A DNA stretch of 64,000 bases from UBA3263 sp964528425 (GTDB taxonomy: Bacteria > Bacteroidota > Bacteroidia > Bacteroidales > Muribaculaceae), in assembly GCA_964528425.1 (NCBI GenBank), contig CAZGTD010000001.1, forward strand, positions 1 through 64,000. Reading direction: 5' to 3'. Positions 23,431 to 33,167 of the stretch are shown piece by piece. How positions within the stretch are numbered: position 1 is the stretch's first letter; every line of letters starts with the position of its first letter. A program made the position numbers and the translations under genes. The notes beneath the pieces were generated by a model. The model was not told the DNA's origin. It saw only the letters and a list, made by a program, of their open reading frames with translations, and made no database searches.

Positions 23431-25725
23431 ATGTTTGCGCCTAAGTTAAAGCATATTCTTTTAGGAGCCACGGCGTTGGTAGCTGCGGCTTCGTGTTCCA
23501 CAACCAAACATGTGGCCGACGGAGAATTGCTGTTGAACCGCGCACGCATTGAAATCGTCGACTCTACCGGCGAGCTCAAGTCAACGGATTTCGTTAACTT
23601 TCTCCGCCAGAAACCCAATAGCCGCACCCTGGGCGTTGCGCCGATGCGACTACACACCTTCTCGCTGTCGGGCCGTGACTCAACAAAATGGTATAACAGG
23701 TGGCTCCAACGCATAGGTGAAGCGCCCGTAATCTATTCGCAGTCAATGACCGACGCCTCATCGCGCCAGCTGCACCAGGCACTCGTTAACCTCGGCTATA
23801 TGCACCCGTCGGTAGAGGTTGACACCATACATCCCTCACCGAAAAAAATCAACGTAGAATACCGCATAAAGCCGGGCCAACCGCTTCTGCTTGGCAACAT
23901 AACGCTCGAATGCGAAGATACCCTGGCCGGCTGCTATGTAAAGGAGTCGATGAACAAGACCCTGCTGAAATCGGGTAATAACCTCGACCTCACCGTTCTT
24001 GATGCTGAAAGAACCCGCATAGTCTCGTTTTTGCGCAATAACGGATATTATGAATTCGCCAAAGACCGCATAATGTTCATTGCCGACACTATAGCCAATA
24101 ATAACCGTACGGACCTTACGCTGCGTATTATCGGCGAAAATCACCGCCGGTTCACGATTCGCCGAGTCATTTTCCAACCCGATTACTCGCCGGGAGTGCA
24201 GGCGGCCGGACTCGACATCGTTCCTTACGGCAACATCTTCATCATAAAAGACGCTGAACACCCGAAATCTTATGTATCGCCGGCTATTCTGCAATCAAAC
24301 AACTGGATAGTTGCCGGGCGTCCATACTCAGCCCGTGAATTCGAGCGCACTTATCAATCACTCAGCCGCCTGGGCATAATCCGCTCGGTTTCCGCCGCGC
24401 TCGAACCGGTATCTCCGGGCGAGCTGGACGCCGTTATACGTCTGTCGCGCAACTCATTGCAGGGGGTGAGTGTAGAACTCGAAGGCACCAATTCCGAAGG
24501 TGACCTTGGCGCGGGGGTCGGAGTTACATATCAGCACCGAAATCTGTTCAGCGGCTCCGAAACCCTTACCTTAAAAGGTCGCGGATCCTACGAAAGCCTG
24601 TCGGGAAACCTTGAGGGACTCATAAATAACCATTATACGGAAGCAGCAGCCGAAATTGCACTCAGTTTCCCAAAACTTGTTGCACCCTTCCTTTCCGCAT
24701 CATATAAACGGAATATGCTGGCCTCGACTGAGTTGGCCCTGAATGGAAACTATCAGGAGCGCCCCGAGTATACGCGCATAATTGCCGGGGCAGCATGGAA
24801 ATATCGCTGGGATAACCCGAGACGCACCAACCGTAGAACATTTGATTTGCTCGACATCAGCTATGTGTTCCTGCCAAGATCAACCATCAACTTCCTCGAC
24901 GAAGTTGCCGGAAGCAACCCGTTGCTACGCTATTCCTACGAGGATCACTTCATTATGAGGATGGGCTATTCGGCATTCCTAACCAATAAACTGACGGTCA
25001 ATCCGCTTCCCGGCTCGCAAACAGTTCCCGCGCAGCATTTGATATGGACTTTCCGAGGCTCGGCAGAGGTCGCCGGCAATCTGCTATATGCAATTTCTAA
25101 CATAATCGGTCAGCACCGCAGCGACGGAGCATATAAAATTTTCGGCACACAATATGCCCAATATGCGAAAGGCGAAGCAGACTATATGATTGCCCGCCAC
25201 TTTTCGCGGCGCACTTCGCTGGCATTCAGAATTGGGGCCGGGGTTGCTGTGCCATACGGAAATTCCTCGATGGTTCCCTTTGAGAAGCGTTTTTATGCAG
25301 GCGGCGCCAACAGCGTAAGGGGCTGGGGCGTCAGAACCCTTGGGCCCGGACGCTACGACAGCCGCAATAACGTCAGCGACTTCATTAACCAGTGTGGCGA
25401 CATAAGGCTCGACATCAATCTTGAAGCCCGCTGCAAACTCTTTTGGGTGCTCGAAGGAGCATTGTTTATCGACGGCGGCAACGTCTGGACAATCCGTAAC
25501 TACGAAACTCAACCGGGCGGACTTTTCCGCTTCAATTCTTTCTATAAAGAACTTGCCTGGGGCTACGGCATCGGGCTTAGACTTGATTTCACTTATTTCC
25601 TGTTGCGACTCGACTTAGGGATGAAGGCCTACAATCCGGCTATGAACCAGGAACCATGGCCGCTGACACACCCCAACTGGCATCGCGACGCAACCTTCCA
25701 CTTTTCTGTGGGCTATCCGTTTTAA
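23431..25725 (+). CDS. tamL: Translocation and assembly module lipoprotein TamL
   Basis: A 764-aa Omp85-family protein that is also a lipoprotein (lipobox AASC, Cys22), the defining feature of Bacteroidota TamL as opposed to TamA. POTRA-like repeats occupy roughly residues 25-400 and a 16-strand beta-barrel the rest. The barrel contains FYAGGANSVRGWGVRTLGPG, the conserved VRGW/F loop-6 motif, and ends with an aromatic residue (FSVGYPF). TamL works with TamB to insert proteins or move lipids to the outer membrane. No tamB lies next to it in this window. The start codon follows a -7 box by 5 nt, so its mRNA is probably leaderless. The HAD gene follows after 2 nt. Confidence 0.9.
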   Translation: MFAPKLKHILLGATALVAAASCSTTKHVADGELLLNRARIEIVDSTGELKSTDFVNFLRQKPNSRTLGVAPMRLHTFSLSGRDSTKWYNRWLQRIGEAPVIYSQSMTDASSRQLHQALVNLGYMHPSVEVDTIHPSPKKINVEYRIKPGQPLLLGNITLECEDTLAGCYVKESMNKTLLKSGNNLDLTVLDAERTRIVSFLRNNGYYEFAKDRIMFIADTIANNNRTDLTLRIIGENHRRFTIRRVIFQPDYSPGVQAAGLDIVPYGNIFIIKDAEHPKSYVSPAILQSNNWIVAGRPYSAREFERTYQSLSRLGIIRSVSAALEPVSPGELDAVIRLSRNSLQGVSVELEGTNSEGDLGAGVGVTYQHRNLFSGSETLTLKGRGSYESLSGNLEGLINNHYTEAAAEIALSFPKLVAPFLSASYKRNMLASTELALNGNYQERPEYTRIIAGAAWKYRWDNPRRTNRRTFDLLDISYVFLPRSTINFLDEVAGSNPLLRYSYEDHFIMRMGYSAFLTNKLTVNPLPGSQTVPAQHLIWTFRGSAEVAGNLLYAISNIIGQHRSDGAYKIFGTQYAQYAKGEADYMIARHFSRRTSLAFRIGAGVAVPYGNSSMVPFEKRFYAGGANSVRGWGVRTLGPGRYDSRNNVSDFINQCGDIRLDINLEARCKLFWVLEGALFIDGGNVWTIRNYETQPGGLFRFNSFYKELAWGYGIGLRLDFTYFLLRLDLGMKAYNPAMNQEPWPLTHPNWHRDATFHFSVGYPF

Positions 25726-25727
25726 CA

Positions 25728-26378
25728 ATGAAAAAACTCGTTATCTTTGACCTCGACGGCACCTTGCTGAATACTATCGACGACCTCGGCCACGCGGCCA
25801 ATCATGCTCTGATGAAATCGGGCTACCCCACCCACGAAATTGAATCATATCGTTTCTATGTTGGCAACGGAGTCGGCAGGTTGCTTGAGCGCGTATTGCC
25901 CCCCGATCATCGTTCGCCTGAAAAGGTTACCGCTCTAAGGGCGATTTTCCAAGATTATTATGACCGTCACCTATGGGACCACACCCGACCCTATCCGGGT
26001 ATAGAAGACCTGCTCTGCGAGCTTTCCGGACGCGGTGTGCACCTCGCAGTGGCTTCCAATAAATATCAATCGGCAACGTCTGCTCTGATAGCCCACTTCT
26101 TTCCGCGGATGCCTTTCGATGCGGTACATGGCATGCGCCCCGGCATTCCGGCCAAACCCGACCCTTCTATTGTTTTCAACGTTTTGCTCAACGTGCCCAC
26201 CCCTAAGGCCGAGGTGCTATATGTAGGTGACAGCGGCGTTGACATGGAAACCGCACGGCGCGCATGCGTTGAAAGCGTCGGCGTTAGCTGGGGCTTTCGC
26301 CCGGTAAGCGAGCTGCGTCAGTTCCTCGCCGAACACATTATCTCCAATCCGGCCGACCTGCTGCCGCTGCTGAAATAG
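25728..26378 (+). CDS. HAD-superfamily phosphatase (Gph-like)
   Basis: A 216-aa HAD subfamily IA hydrolase. I start at ATG 25728, directly before motif I (VIFDLDGTLLNT); the longer in-frame reading would run 72 nt into tamL. Motif II is VASNKYQ, motif III is the Lys in KPDPS, motif IV is YVGDSGVDMETA. The helical cap lies at residues 15-85. It resembles phosphoglycolate phosphatase but family members dephosphorylate many small phosphates, so the substrate is open. It is cotranscribed with tamL (2-nt gap) and ends 3 bp before the convergent MATE gene. Confidence 0.88.
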   Translation: MKKLVIFDLDGTLLNTIDDLGHAANHALMKSGYPTHEIESYRFYVGNGVGRLLERVLPPDHRSPEKVTALRAIFQDYYDRHLWDHTRPYPGIEDLLCELSGRGVHLAVASNKYQSATSALIAHFFPRMPFDAVHGMRPGIPAKPDPSIVFNVLLNVPTPKAEVLYVGDSGVDMETARRACVESVGVSWGFRPVSELRQFLAEHIISNPADLLPLLK

Positions 26379-26381
26379 CGT

Positions 26382-27782
26382 TCAAAGTCCCTTTTTGAGC
26401 CACGCTCCGGAAATCAGGCGCCACAGGAATATCGCCCCGCGGAAGCAGAGCTCAATACACATTGCCAGCCAAACGCCGCTCAGCCCCATACGCGGAGCAA
26501 AAAACGCCGCCAAAGGCAATCGCACCAGCCAGATGCTTCCGAAATTCATCGACGCGGGAATAATCGTGTCGCCCACGCCAATCATCACTCCGTAGGCCAC
26601 AATTGACGCCGCAAACATCGGCTCGGCCCACGCCCCGATGCGCAACGCACCAACACCCAGGTCGCAAATCTCCTTAACCGGACTCATCAGTTCCATAATC
26701 CACGGAGCACCTACCCACATCAAAACGGCCATAACCGTCATCGTAACCATGCCCATGCCGGTGGTGATATACCCGAACCGTCGGGCAAGGTCCTTGCGTC
26801 CGGCGCCATAACTTTGGCCAACCAACGTTGTGGCCGCATCGGAAATGCCGTAACCGGGCATATAGCACAAACTCTCGGCCGTAACGGCAAACGCATTCGC
26901 GGCGATTGCCATAATGCCGAGCGGCGCCACGATAACAGTTACAGCAATCTGTGCACCGCTGATAACGGCATGTTCCAACGTCATCGGCGCCGACACCTTA
27001 AACGCACGCTTTATAACACTGCGCACCGGGCGGAAACTTCCGGGGCGGCCTTTTAGGGCGATCCCTTTTTCGCGTGTACACAAGTACCACATCATCAACG
27101 CCGCAGTTATGATTTCGGCGATTACCGTGCCCAAGGCCGCGCCGAGCACCCCTAAATTCGCACCAGGCAACGTGATAGTAAACGACCCGATGGTGAAATG
27201 ATGTGACGGAAAAATAAGGAAGAAGTTAAACACTACGTCGAGCACACACATCATCACGTTTAATCCGCCCGGCACCTTCATGTTGCCCGCGCAGCGGAGC
27301 ATTCCGCCCGCCAGATAACTCATGGTTAGCAACGGCAGCGAAAGCATCCACACCAAAAAGTAGAGCGACGCCTTGGGGCATACTGTTTCCGAGCCGCCGA
27401 GCCAATGCGGCAGCGGATTACTAATAACCACGCCAATCAGGCCGACAACAGCGGAAAAAATCAGACAGGACGTTATTGACTGGCGAAGGATATTGCGCGC
27501 CGATTCATAGTCAGACGCGCCTATGCGGTGCGCAACCTGCACAGAGAAACCCATTGTGGCAGCCGAACATATTCCCCAGAAGAGCCAGAGCGAGGTCGAA
27601 ACAAGGCCAACGGCGGCAGAGTCGTCGGCCCCGAGGCGGCCAACCATCGACGCATCTATATATTGCATCAGAATGCTCGACAGCTGAGCCATCATGGCAG
27701 GCAACGATAATTTGACCGTCAGCCGCAAAAGTTGGCCGAAGGTCAAATTCTTGCCCGATTGAATTAACTCTATGCGAGACAT
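26382..27782 (-). CDS. MATE-family efflux transporter
   Basis: A 466-aa inner-membrane protein with about 12 helices in two related halves. The first helix region carries LSLPAMMAQLSSILMQYIDA and VGRLGADDSAAVGL, and the second half AANAFAVTAESLCYMPGYGI and TTLVGQSYGAG, all typical of MATE exporters (NorM/DinF type). It exports cationic drugs or metabolites using H+ or Na+ gradients. It overlaps the upstream patB-like gene by 13 nt, so the two are coupled; the transporter may remove a product or toxic thiol compound, which is inference. It converges on the HAD gene with a 3-bp gap. Confidence 0.9.
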   Translation of the reverse strand: MSRIELIQSGKNLTFGQLLRLTVKLSLPAMMAQLSSILMQYIDASMVGRLGADDSAAVGLVSTSLWLFWGICSAATMGFSVQVAHRIGASDYESARNILRQSITSCLIFSAVVGLIGVVISNPLPHWLGGSETVCPKASLYFLVWMLSLPLLTMSYLAGGMLRCAGNMKVPGGLNVMMCVLDVVFNFFLIFPSHHFTIGSFTITLPGANLGVLGAALGTVIAEIITAALMMWYLCTREKGIALKGRPGSFRPVRSVIKRAFKVSAPMTLEHAVISGAQIAVTVIVAPLGIMAIAANAFAVTAESLCYMPGYGISDAATTLVGQSYGAGRKDLARRFGYITTGMGMVTMTVMAVLMWVGAPWIMELMSPVKEICDLGVGALRIGAWAEPMFAASIVAYGVMIGVGDTIIPASMNFGSIWLVRLPLAAFFAPRMGLSGVWLAMCIELCFRGAIFLWRLISGAWLKKGL

Positions 27783-28930
27783 TTAAGATACTCGCAGATG
27801 CGTTGCAAACCTTGCTGAAGAGTGGCGCGCGGACACGCAATATTGACTCTTATGAAACCGTCTTTGCCATACATTGATCCGGAATTAATCCAAACTCCCG
27901 TATGCTCCAGAATTTGCTTTTCGAGTTGCTCGGACGAAATGTTATAGCGGCTTATGTCGAGCCAGGGCAAATATGTAGCTTCCAGTTTGGTCATGGGAAT
28001 ACCCGGTAGGTTCACGGCAATATATTCGCGCATATACCGGTAGTTATCATAAAGATAAACCCGCAACTGTTCAAGCCAGTTATGACCCTCGCGGCTATAG
28101 GCGGCAATAAGGCCCTCTACGCCAAACGGATTCACATCGCAAACCTCATTGATATTTATGGCTCGGTCAATCTTACTTCGCATTTTCTCATCGCTACAAA
28201 TTATGTTGGCGATTTGTAAACCGGCGGTGTTGAATGCCTTCGAAGGCGACAGACACGCAATAGCTTCGGGGTCTATGGTCCCGAAGGGAACATACTCATA
28301 GCCCGGCATGGTAAGGTCGCAATGAATCTCGTCGCTCACAACGGTAACTCCATTGCGACGGCAGATTTCGCTTAGACGCCGCAGTTCATCGGCTCTCCAG
28401 GCCCTGCCGGCAGGATTGTGAGGATTACAAAGCAACAGCATGGTATTTTGCGGATCTGACGCAACGGCTTCGAGATTGTCGAAGTCCATCTCATATGTGA
28501 ACTCCGAATCGGAAAGATCAACACGCCTCAGCGGATTCTCTACAATCCGGCATCCATTATTACGGATTGACGAAAAGAAGCAGTTATAAACCGGAGTTTG
28601 AACAATAACGCCGTCGCCCGGAGCGACGAGCGCCTTGATAATAGCCGATAACGCCGGAACTACCCCGGGAACGTATATAACCGACCGGCGGTTGATTGTT
28701 AGCCCATGGTAGGTTGCAAACCACCACTGCAGCGCTTCATAATAGGCAGGACGGACCAACGTATAGCCGAACACTCCGTGCTCTACCCTGCGACGTAAGG
28801 CATCGATAACACACGGTGCGGTTTGAAAATCCATATCGGCTACCCAGAGCGGAAGTGCTTCAGGATTTTCGTCCCACTTCATCGAGCCTGTGCCGCGGCG
28901 CGACGGCGCGGCATTGAAATCAGCAGTCAT
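27770..28930 (-). CDS. PatB/MalY-type C-S lyase (cystathionine beta-lyase)
   Basis: A 386-aa PLP enzyme of the aminotransferase fold. Signatures of the MalY/PatB branch are MKWDENPEALPLWVADMDF near residues 18-36, CNPHNPAGRAW, VVSDEIHCDL and LSPSKAFNTAGLQIAN with the PLP-binding Lys in SPSK. It cleaves cysteine-S-conjugates or cystathionine to pyruvate, ammonia and a thiol in the cytoplasm. Its start overlaps the DUF3737 stop by 4 nt (ATGA), and its end overlaps the MATE gene by 13 nt, forming a tight three-gene unit. Confidence 0.9.
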   Translation of the reverse strand: MTADFNAAPSRRGTGSMKWDENPEALPLWVADMDFQTAPCVIDALRRRVEHGVFGYTLVRPAYYEALQWWFATYHGLTINRRSVIYVPGVVPALSAIIKALVAPGDGVIVQTPVYNCFFSSIRNNGCRIVENPLRRVDLSDSEFTYEMDFDNLEAVASDPQNTMLLLCNPHNPAGRAWRADELRRLSEICRRNGVTVVSDEIHCDLTMPGYEYVPFGTIDPEAIACLSPSKAFNTAGLQIANIICSDEKMRSKIDRAININEVCDVNPFGVEGLIAAYSREGHNWLEQLRVYLYDNYRYMREYIAVNLPGIPMTKLEATYLPWLDISRYNISSEQLEKQILEHTGVWINSGSMYGKDGFIRVNIACPRATLQQGLQRICEYLKCLA

Positions 28931-29772
28931 TCTTGGGTTGTGATTTTATAGTCGGCGGGCGCCAGAATATTTTCGTCTTTTATCAGTTCACCGATAGATT
29001 TGGCATTGATGCTCCCGGAGCGGGGATTCTTAACGCTGGTTATTGCAGAGCGCACATCGGCCTTAAGGGTTGAATCCTCGAAAGCCAGGTCGGCATCCTC
29101 GGCCATGGTGCAATTTTCCATAATCAGATTCTCGCAGTAACAAAGCGGCTGGGTGCCGGATATCTTGCAGCCAACCAATCGCAGGTTTTTGGAGTGCCAA
29201 CCAAGATACTCCCCGGTCAGCTCGGAGTTATAGACCGTAACGTTCTCGGTGCCCCAAAAGGCATCTTTGGAATCGATAATGGCATTGCGAATCTCAACAT
29301 TCTTGCAATATTGAAACGAATAATTGCCCTGCTGGCGATAGTTTTCAATATCTATGTTTTCGGAGTGCATAAACAGGTAGTCGGCGTTGTGAACCTCAAC
29401 GTCGCGGAGCTTCACGTCCTTACAGTGCCAAAGCGTTTCCTGCGCATCAGGAATCTTAACGCCCTGCAGGCTCAGGCGCTGCATTTCGCGAAACATTTTC
29501 GGAGCATCGACCTGAGTGTCGGTCATAACCAGGTCTGACGAGTACCAGAGGGCAGCGCGTGCGCCGGGGGTAAACACGCATTTCTCAACGCGGAAACCTT
29601 TGGTATGCCAAAACGGATATTTGCCTTCAAACAGGCACTCTATGGCCTCAATATTGCTGCAACACTTCAGTGCCGATTCGCCGGCATGAAACGTAACGTG
29701 GTCAAGTCGCAGATTTTTCGATGCAAACAGCGGGCGTTCGCCGCCAAATTCCTCATTACTAATAGTTTCCAT
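28927..29772 (-). CDS. DUF3737 protein, predicted right-handed beta-helix
   Basis: A 281-aa cytosolic-looking protein; I use ATG 29772 (a TTG nine nt upstream could add three residues). The sequence is a run of about 20-residue coils with repeating asparagine/aromatic positions (FWHTKGFRVEKCVFTPGA, LWYSSDLVMTDTQVDA, LWHCKDVKLRDVEVHNA, FMHSENIDIENYRQQGN), the pattern of a right-handed beta-helix. DUF3737 proteins are common in gut Firmicutes and Bacteroidetes and have no established activity. Its operon partners are a C-S lyase and a MATE exporter. A -7 box TAAATTTG (29798-29805) lies 25 nt upstream. Confidence 0.8.
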   Translation of the reverse strand: METISNEEFGGERPLFASKNLRLDHVTFHAGESALKCCSNIEAIECLFEGKYPFWHTKGFRVEKCVFTPGARAALWYSSDLVMTDTQVDAPKMFREMQRLSLQGVKIPDAQETLWHCKDVKLRDVEVHNADYLFMHSENIDIENYRQQGNYSFQYCKNVEIRNAIIDSKDAFWGTENVTVYNSELTGEYLGWHSKNLRLVGCKISGTQPLCYCENLIMENCTMAEDADLAFEDSTLKADVRSAITSVKNPRSGSINAKSIGELIKDENILAPADYKITTQE

Positions 29773-29855
29773 ATCAGACAATTGTTCTATTTGACTACAA
29801 ATTTAACAATAAATCCCGTACCGACAAAATTCAGGGCAAAAATGCCTTTACGCAG

Positions 29856-30617
29856 CTAAAAAAGGTAGGAATGCAGTCCGGGCAGAATTAACAGCACAAA
29901 TATTACGGCAAGTGGCAACATGTAAAACTCCCGCCGGTTAAGTCTTTTAAAATGAAGTGGCAAACAATAAAGAATAAGCAGCAGCAAAGCACCGGTTTCT
30001 TTTGGGTCCCAACCCCAATAGCGCCCCCAGGCCGAGGTACCCCACACAGAGCCGGCGGCAATTCCCAACCCCAACAGGCAAACACCGCGCGCCAAAGTCT
30101 TCGTCGACGGCTTCCAGGGCAAAATCAAAAAACAGAGATAAGCCGCCGCTATCAGCCCCACATGAACTGCAAACCATCCGGAACTCAACGCCGGCGAACT
30201 GGGCCTGAAAAAGGAAATCACCAATATTGCCCCGGCAACGACAAGCAGCGGCAGTAGCCCTATGATACCGATACTACCCAACGCAAAAAGTATATATCCG
30301 GCAAAAACCAATGGCTCGCCATAGCTGTCGCTACGCAGCTGAATAGCCAACGTTCCGTCAGGCAACGAATCGAGATACTGTACCCTCCATCCTTGGGCCA
30401 TAACCGGCCGGAAAGGCTGCAAACCGGACTTCGTTCCATCAATAAAGAGTTCGCCGTCGCCGCGGTTATCGAAGGTAATGCCATAAAGTGTCAGCGGCTC
30501 TCCGGGCCGCAGAAAAGCGCGGTCGGTGCGGGCAGTGCGCCAACTTATCAGCGCGCCAATCAACACTAACAAAAGCCCCGAATGGAGCAACAGCAGGCTT
30601 ATTTTACGGCCATGCAT
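29856..30617 (-). CDS. Miniature CcsA-type cytochrome c biogenesis protein
   Basis: A 253-aa membrane protein with about seven helices. The C-terminal half contains the WWD-type haem-handling motif (GTSAWGRYWGWDPKET), and His residues lie at HSGLLLVL (helix 1), HVGLIAAAY and LPGLHSYLF, candidates for haem ligands. The N-terminal 130 residues look like the end of a ResB protein (SYGEPLVFAGYILFALG). Usual CcsA is 300 aa or more and CcsBA fusions exceed 700 aa, so this is a strongly reduced version. No nrf genes, separate ResB or thioredoxin partner are adjacent. It overlaps the Rid-type gene by 19 nt, implying coupled translation. Function in haem export to cytochromes is inferred. Confidence 0.7.
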   Translation of the reverse strand: MHGRKISLLLLHSGLLLVLIGALISWRTARTDRAFLRPGEPLTLYGITFDNRGDGELFIDGTKSGLQPFRPVMAQGWRVQYLDSLPDGTLAIQLRSDSYGEPLVFAGYILFALGSIGIIGLLPLLVVAGAILVISFFRPSSPALSSGWFAVHVGLIAAAYLCFLILPWKPSTKTLARGVCLLGLGIAAGSVWGTSAWGRYWGWDPKETGALLLLILYCLPLHFKRLNRREFYMLPLAVIFVLLILPGLHSYLF

Positions 30618-31639
30618 TCCATTTCAATCAGCCATTGGGGCCGACAAACCGGAGCTAACAATAAAACGCGCGGAATATCAGGGAAACGCTCGCTGAAATA
30701 GCGTTCAACCTTGGCCGCATCGGAGCCGTCGCGCAGATAAATCAGAAAGTGCATTGCGTCGGCCAATGTGCAACCGGCCTCACTTAAAAGGGCCTCTATG
30801 TTGCTTATCATCCGGTCGGACTGACGGATAACATCGCCGACATGCATCACTTCTCCCCTGTTATTGATACTTGCCGTGCCCGATACGAACACATGCTTAC
30901 GCCCCGGCAGTTCAAAGGAGGTTGCCCGCTCAAAGGCAACGCCATATTCCATAGTCGGGTTCATTTGCTCACGGGCCTGCAAGTATGTAATATCTTTCTT
31001 ATCTGCACCGATATAGCTTACGGAATCCATAAGAAGCGTAACGTCGGGATTCGCCGTTGAGCCTTGAATGCCGGTCGACGCTATGAAGTGGCCGCTTGCA
31101 TTCACGCCGGTAGTAGCGAAAGCGCGGTTGCGCCCCGCCACAACTTCGGCGTAGTTGCGGTCAATGTCGCGGACAAAAAGCCACGTCCGCAGGCAGCTGT
31201 CAGCCAAAGAACCGCCCATTCGGCGCAAATCGCCGTCAAGCAATTCCAAAGCGGCCTGACAATCGCCTCGGTCGCCGGTTTTTATGAGCATCGACAGCGG
31301 GCCGTCTTGCTGGCGCCAAAACCCATTATCAATTTGCTCAGGAGCAGCATCCGAACGCATCCACACCCACGCAGCGACCTTCTCGCCGGTCAATGGCGGC
31401 TGCTGAACAATGCTAACTGCATAACCGACATTATCGCAAGATATAAATTGATTTGCGGCATCGCTGACAAAATAGCGCACCATCAGTGGCGGAAAGTCGA
31501 GCGCATCAATCGCTTGGTTAATAGCGGACAGCTGCTCCTGAAAAGGAGAATCAACATTGGCCGGACGCACTATTGCATGCGCTTCGCACCGCCCATCGGC
31601 AAACTGAACTTTTTTAATCTGTAGCTTACAGCTTTCCAC
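30599..31639 (-). CDS. Rid/YjgF-fold protein, possibly chorismatase-like
   Basis: A 346-aa protein starting at GTG 31639, directly after a -7 box. The last 130 residues match the YjgF/Rid fold: HVFVSGTASINNRGEVMH, then SNIEALLSEAGCTLADAMHF and VCRPQWLIEMECMA. The first half is beta/alpha and looks like a diverged second Rid-type domain, an arrangement known from FkbO/Hyg5-type chorismatases. It is larger than simple RidA (about 130 aa). Function is uncertain: enamine deaminase, chorismatase or a catalytically dead homologue are all possible. It is cotranscribed with the mini-CcsA gene; a link to cytochrome c or quinone metabolism is a guess. Confidence 0.6.
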   Translation of the reverse strand: MESCKLQIKKVQFADGRCEAHAIVRPANVDSPFQEQLSAINQAIDALDFPPLMVRYFVSDAANQFISCDNVGYAVSIVQQPPLTGEKVAAWVWMRSDAAPEQIDNGFWRQQDGPLSMLIKTGDRGDCQAALELLDGDLRRMGGSLADSCLRTWLFVRDIDRNYAEVVAGRNRAFATTGVNASGHFIASTGIQGSTANPDVTLLMDSVSYIGADKKDITYLQAREQMNPTMEYGVAFERATSFELPGRKHVFVSGTASINNRGEVMHVGDVIRQSDRMISNIEALLSEAGCTLADAMHFLIYLRDGSDAAKVERYFSERFPDIPRVLLLAPVCRPQWLIEMECMAVK

Positions 31640-31940
31640 ACCGCAAAGTTACAAAAAAATTTTGAATGTCGAAATCTGCGCATTACCGTCTTATTGTTTG
31701 TTGAAAAGGTTCTCTTGGGTGCGGTTTAGGCCGTCCCTAGGGCAGCCCCAACCATAAGGAATGAGGAGAATGTGTGATTCATACACTCTGTTTTGCACTT
31801 CGTTCTTGAATCTATAAAAATTTTGCGTATTTTTTGGTTATATCAAGGATTTTTACGAACTTTACACAAGTTTTAAGTACTCCCATAGCGCGCTTTAACC
31901 GCTATTTGTTCAACTAAACAGATTGCTAAGTAATTGATAT
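31640..31940. other. Non-coding gap between Rid-type gene and glycosyltransferase
   Basis: About 300 bp. It holds the minus-strand -7 box TAACTTTG (31651-31644), 4 nt before the Rid-type GTG start. A G/C block with CCCTAGGG near 31735 is the only notable palindrome. I see no clear plus-strand promoter for the glycosyltransferase; TACGAACTTTAC near 31855 is a weak -7 candidate. Confidence 0.5.
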
Positions 31941-32924
31941 ATGATTAGTGTCGTAATGCCGGCATATAACGCCGAACCATACATTGAAAAAGCGATTCAA
32001 TCCGTAATAGCTCAAACCTATCAGGATTGGGAGCTAATCATCTATAATGATGCTTCAACGGATTCTACCTATGAAATTGCTCTTAAATACGCAAATTTAT
32101 ATAGCAACATCCACGTTTATACCGGCACTAACAATGGCGGCAGTGGATTGATTGCCCGCAACGAAGCAATTAAACGCGCTGTTGGCGAATGGATTTCTCC
32201 GTTAGATGCCGATGACTGGATTGAACCGACCTACCTGGCTCAATTATTGGAGAAAGCCGGTCGCGAACACTCCGAAATAGTATATCCGACAATGTGGGTG
32301 AACGATGAAAGGCCGCTGGTTCCGCAGCCGGATTTTGATTACAAAAGCCGAAGCGGACGAGATGCAATTATCCTTACGTTAAACGGGTTGATAGTCGGAA
32401 CCAACGGTGGAATCATTATGCGCAAACTTTGTAAACTGGTAAACTACGATGATATGCCGCCACAAGATTGTATTTATAGCGATGAAGTTTTTGATCGCGA
32501 AGTAATGTTTCTCGCGAAAATAGTCAGCTTTTCCGAAGCCAGATACTTTTATCGCTCAAATCCCGACTCTGTTACCCACCGCATATCGCCCAAGAAATTC
32601 GACCACTTGATTACAGACGGAATTCTCCTGAAAAATATACGGCAGCGATATGAACCGAATGATATTACTCGGATTCAGGCGGAATGCCATCGCTTTAACC
32701 GCATACTTGATGTAATGACGCAACTCGCCGTTCACAAAAACATTTCAGCTACCGACAGGAAAACCATATGGAAGATGATAACCGATGCCAACAGCCAAGT
32801 CAATTATAACATCATCCGAGGCCACGTTGGCCCAGTGATGTACTCCTTGATGAAATATCTCGGCCTTAAACCGACCTATACATATATAAAATTACGCGAA
32901 AAAGTAATTCGCAAAAACAAGTAA
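31941..32924 (+). CDS. Family 2 glycosyltransferase
   Basis: A 327-aa GT-A fold glycosyltransferase. The N-terminus MISVVMPAYNAEPYIEKAIQ and IIYNDASTDSTYEIAL give the nucleotide-sugar site; LDADDWIEPTYL is the DxD-type metal motif, and EVFDREVMFLAK near residue 185 is the catalytic-base region. No membrane helices are apparent. It stands alone, without other glycan genes, in a poorly packed region with more AT-rich codons than the neighbours, which hints at horizontal gain. It probably adds a sugar to a surface glycan; donor and acceptor are unknown. Confidence 0.88.
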   Translation: MISVVMPAYNAEPYIEKAIQSVIAQTYQDWELIIYNDASTDSTYEIALKYANLYSNIHVYTGTNNGGSGLIARNEAIKRAVGEWISPLDADDWIEPTYLAQLLEKAGREHSEIVYPTMWVNDERPLVPQPDFDYKSRSGRDAIILTLNGLIVGTNGGIIMRKLCKLVNYDDMPPQDCIYSDEVFDREVMFLAKIVSFSEARYFYRSNPDSVTHRISPKKFDHLITDGILLKNIRQRYEPNDITRIQAECHRFNRILDVMTQLAVHKNISATDRKTIWKMITDANSQVNYNIIRGHVGPVMYSLMKYLGLKPTYTYIKLREKVIRKNK

Positions 32925-33167
32925 ATTAATATTCTAAATCTTCTCCTCAGCAATAGACTCAGATGCGAGCTTCAGTGGGCAGCCAAAGATTCTCGTCGGA
33001 TTCTACCCTCTAAGACTACTGCTTCCCGACTACCGGATACCAATCCGCGGCGAAGCCGCTTGAGCACCCCGTATGCGCGCCGTTAAAGTCAAATTGACGG
33101 AAATCGTTTCCATATCCCCAATTATCAATTCCAAAATTTACTAATCTAAATTTATTTCATATAATTG

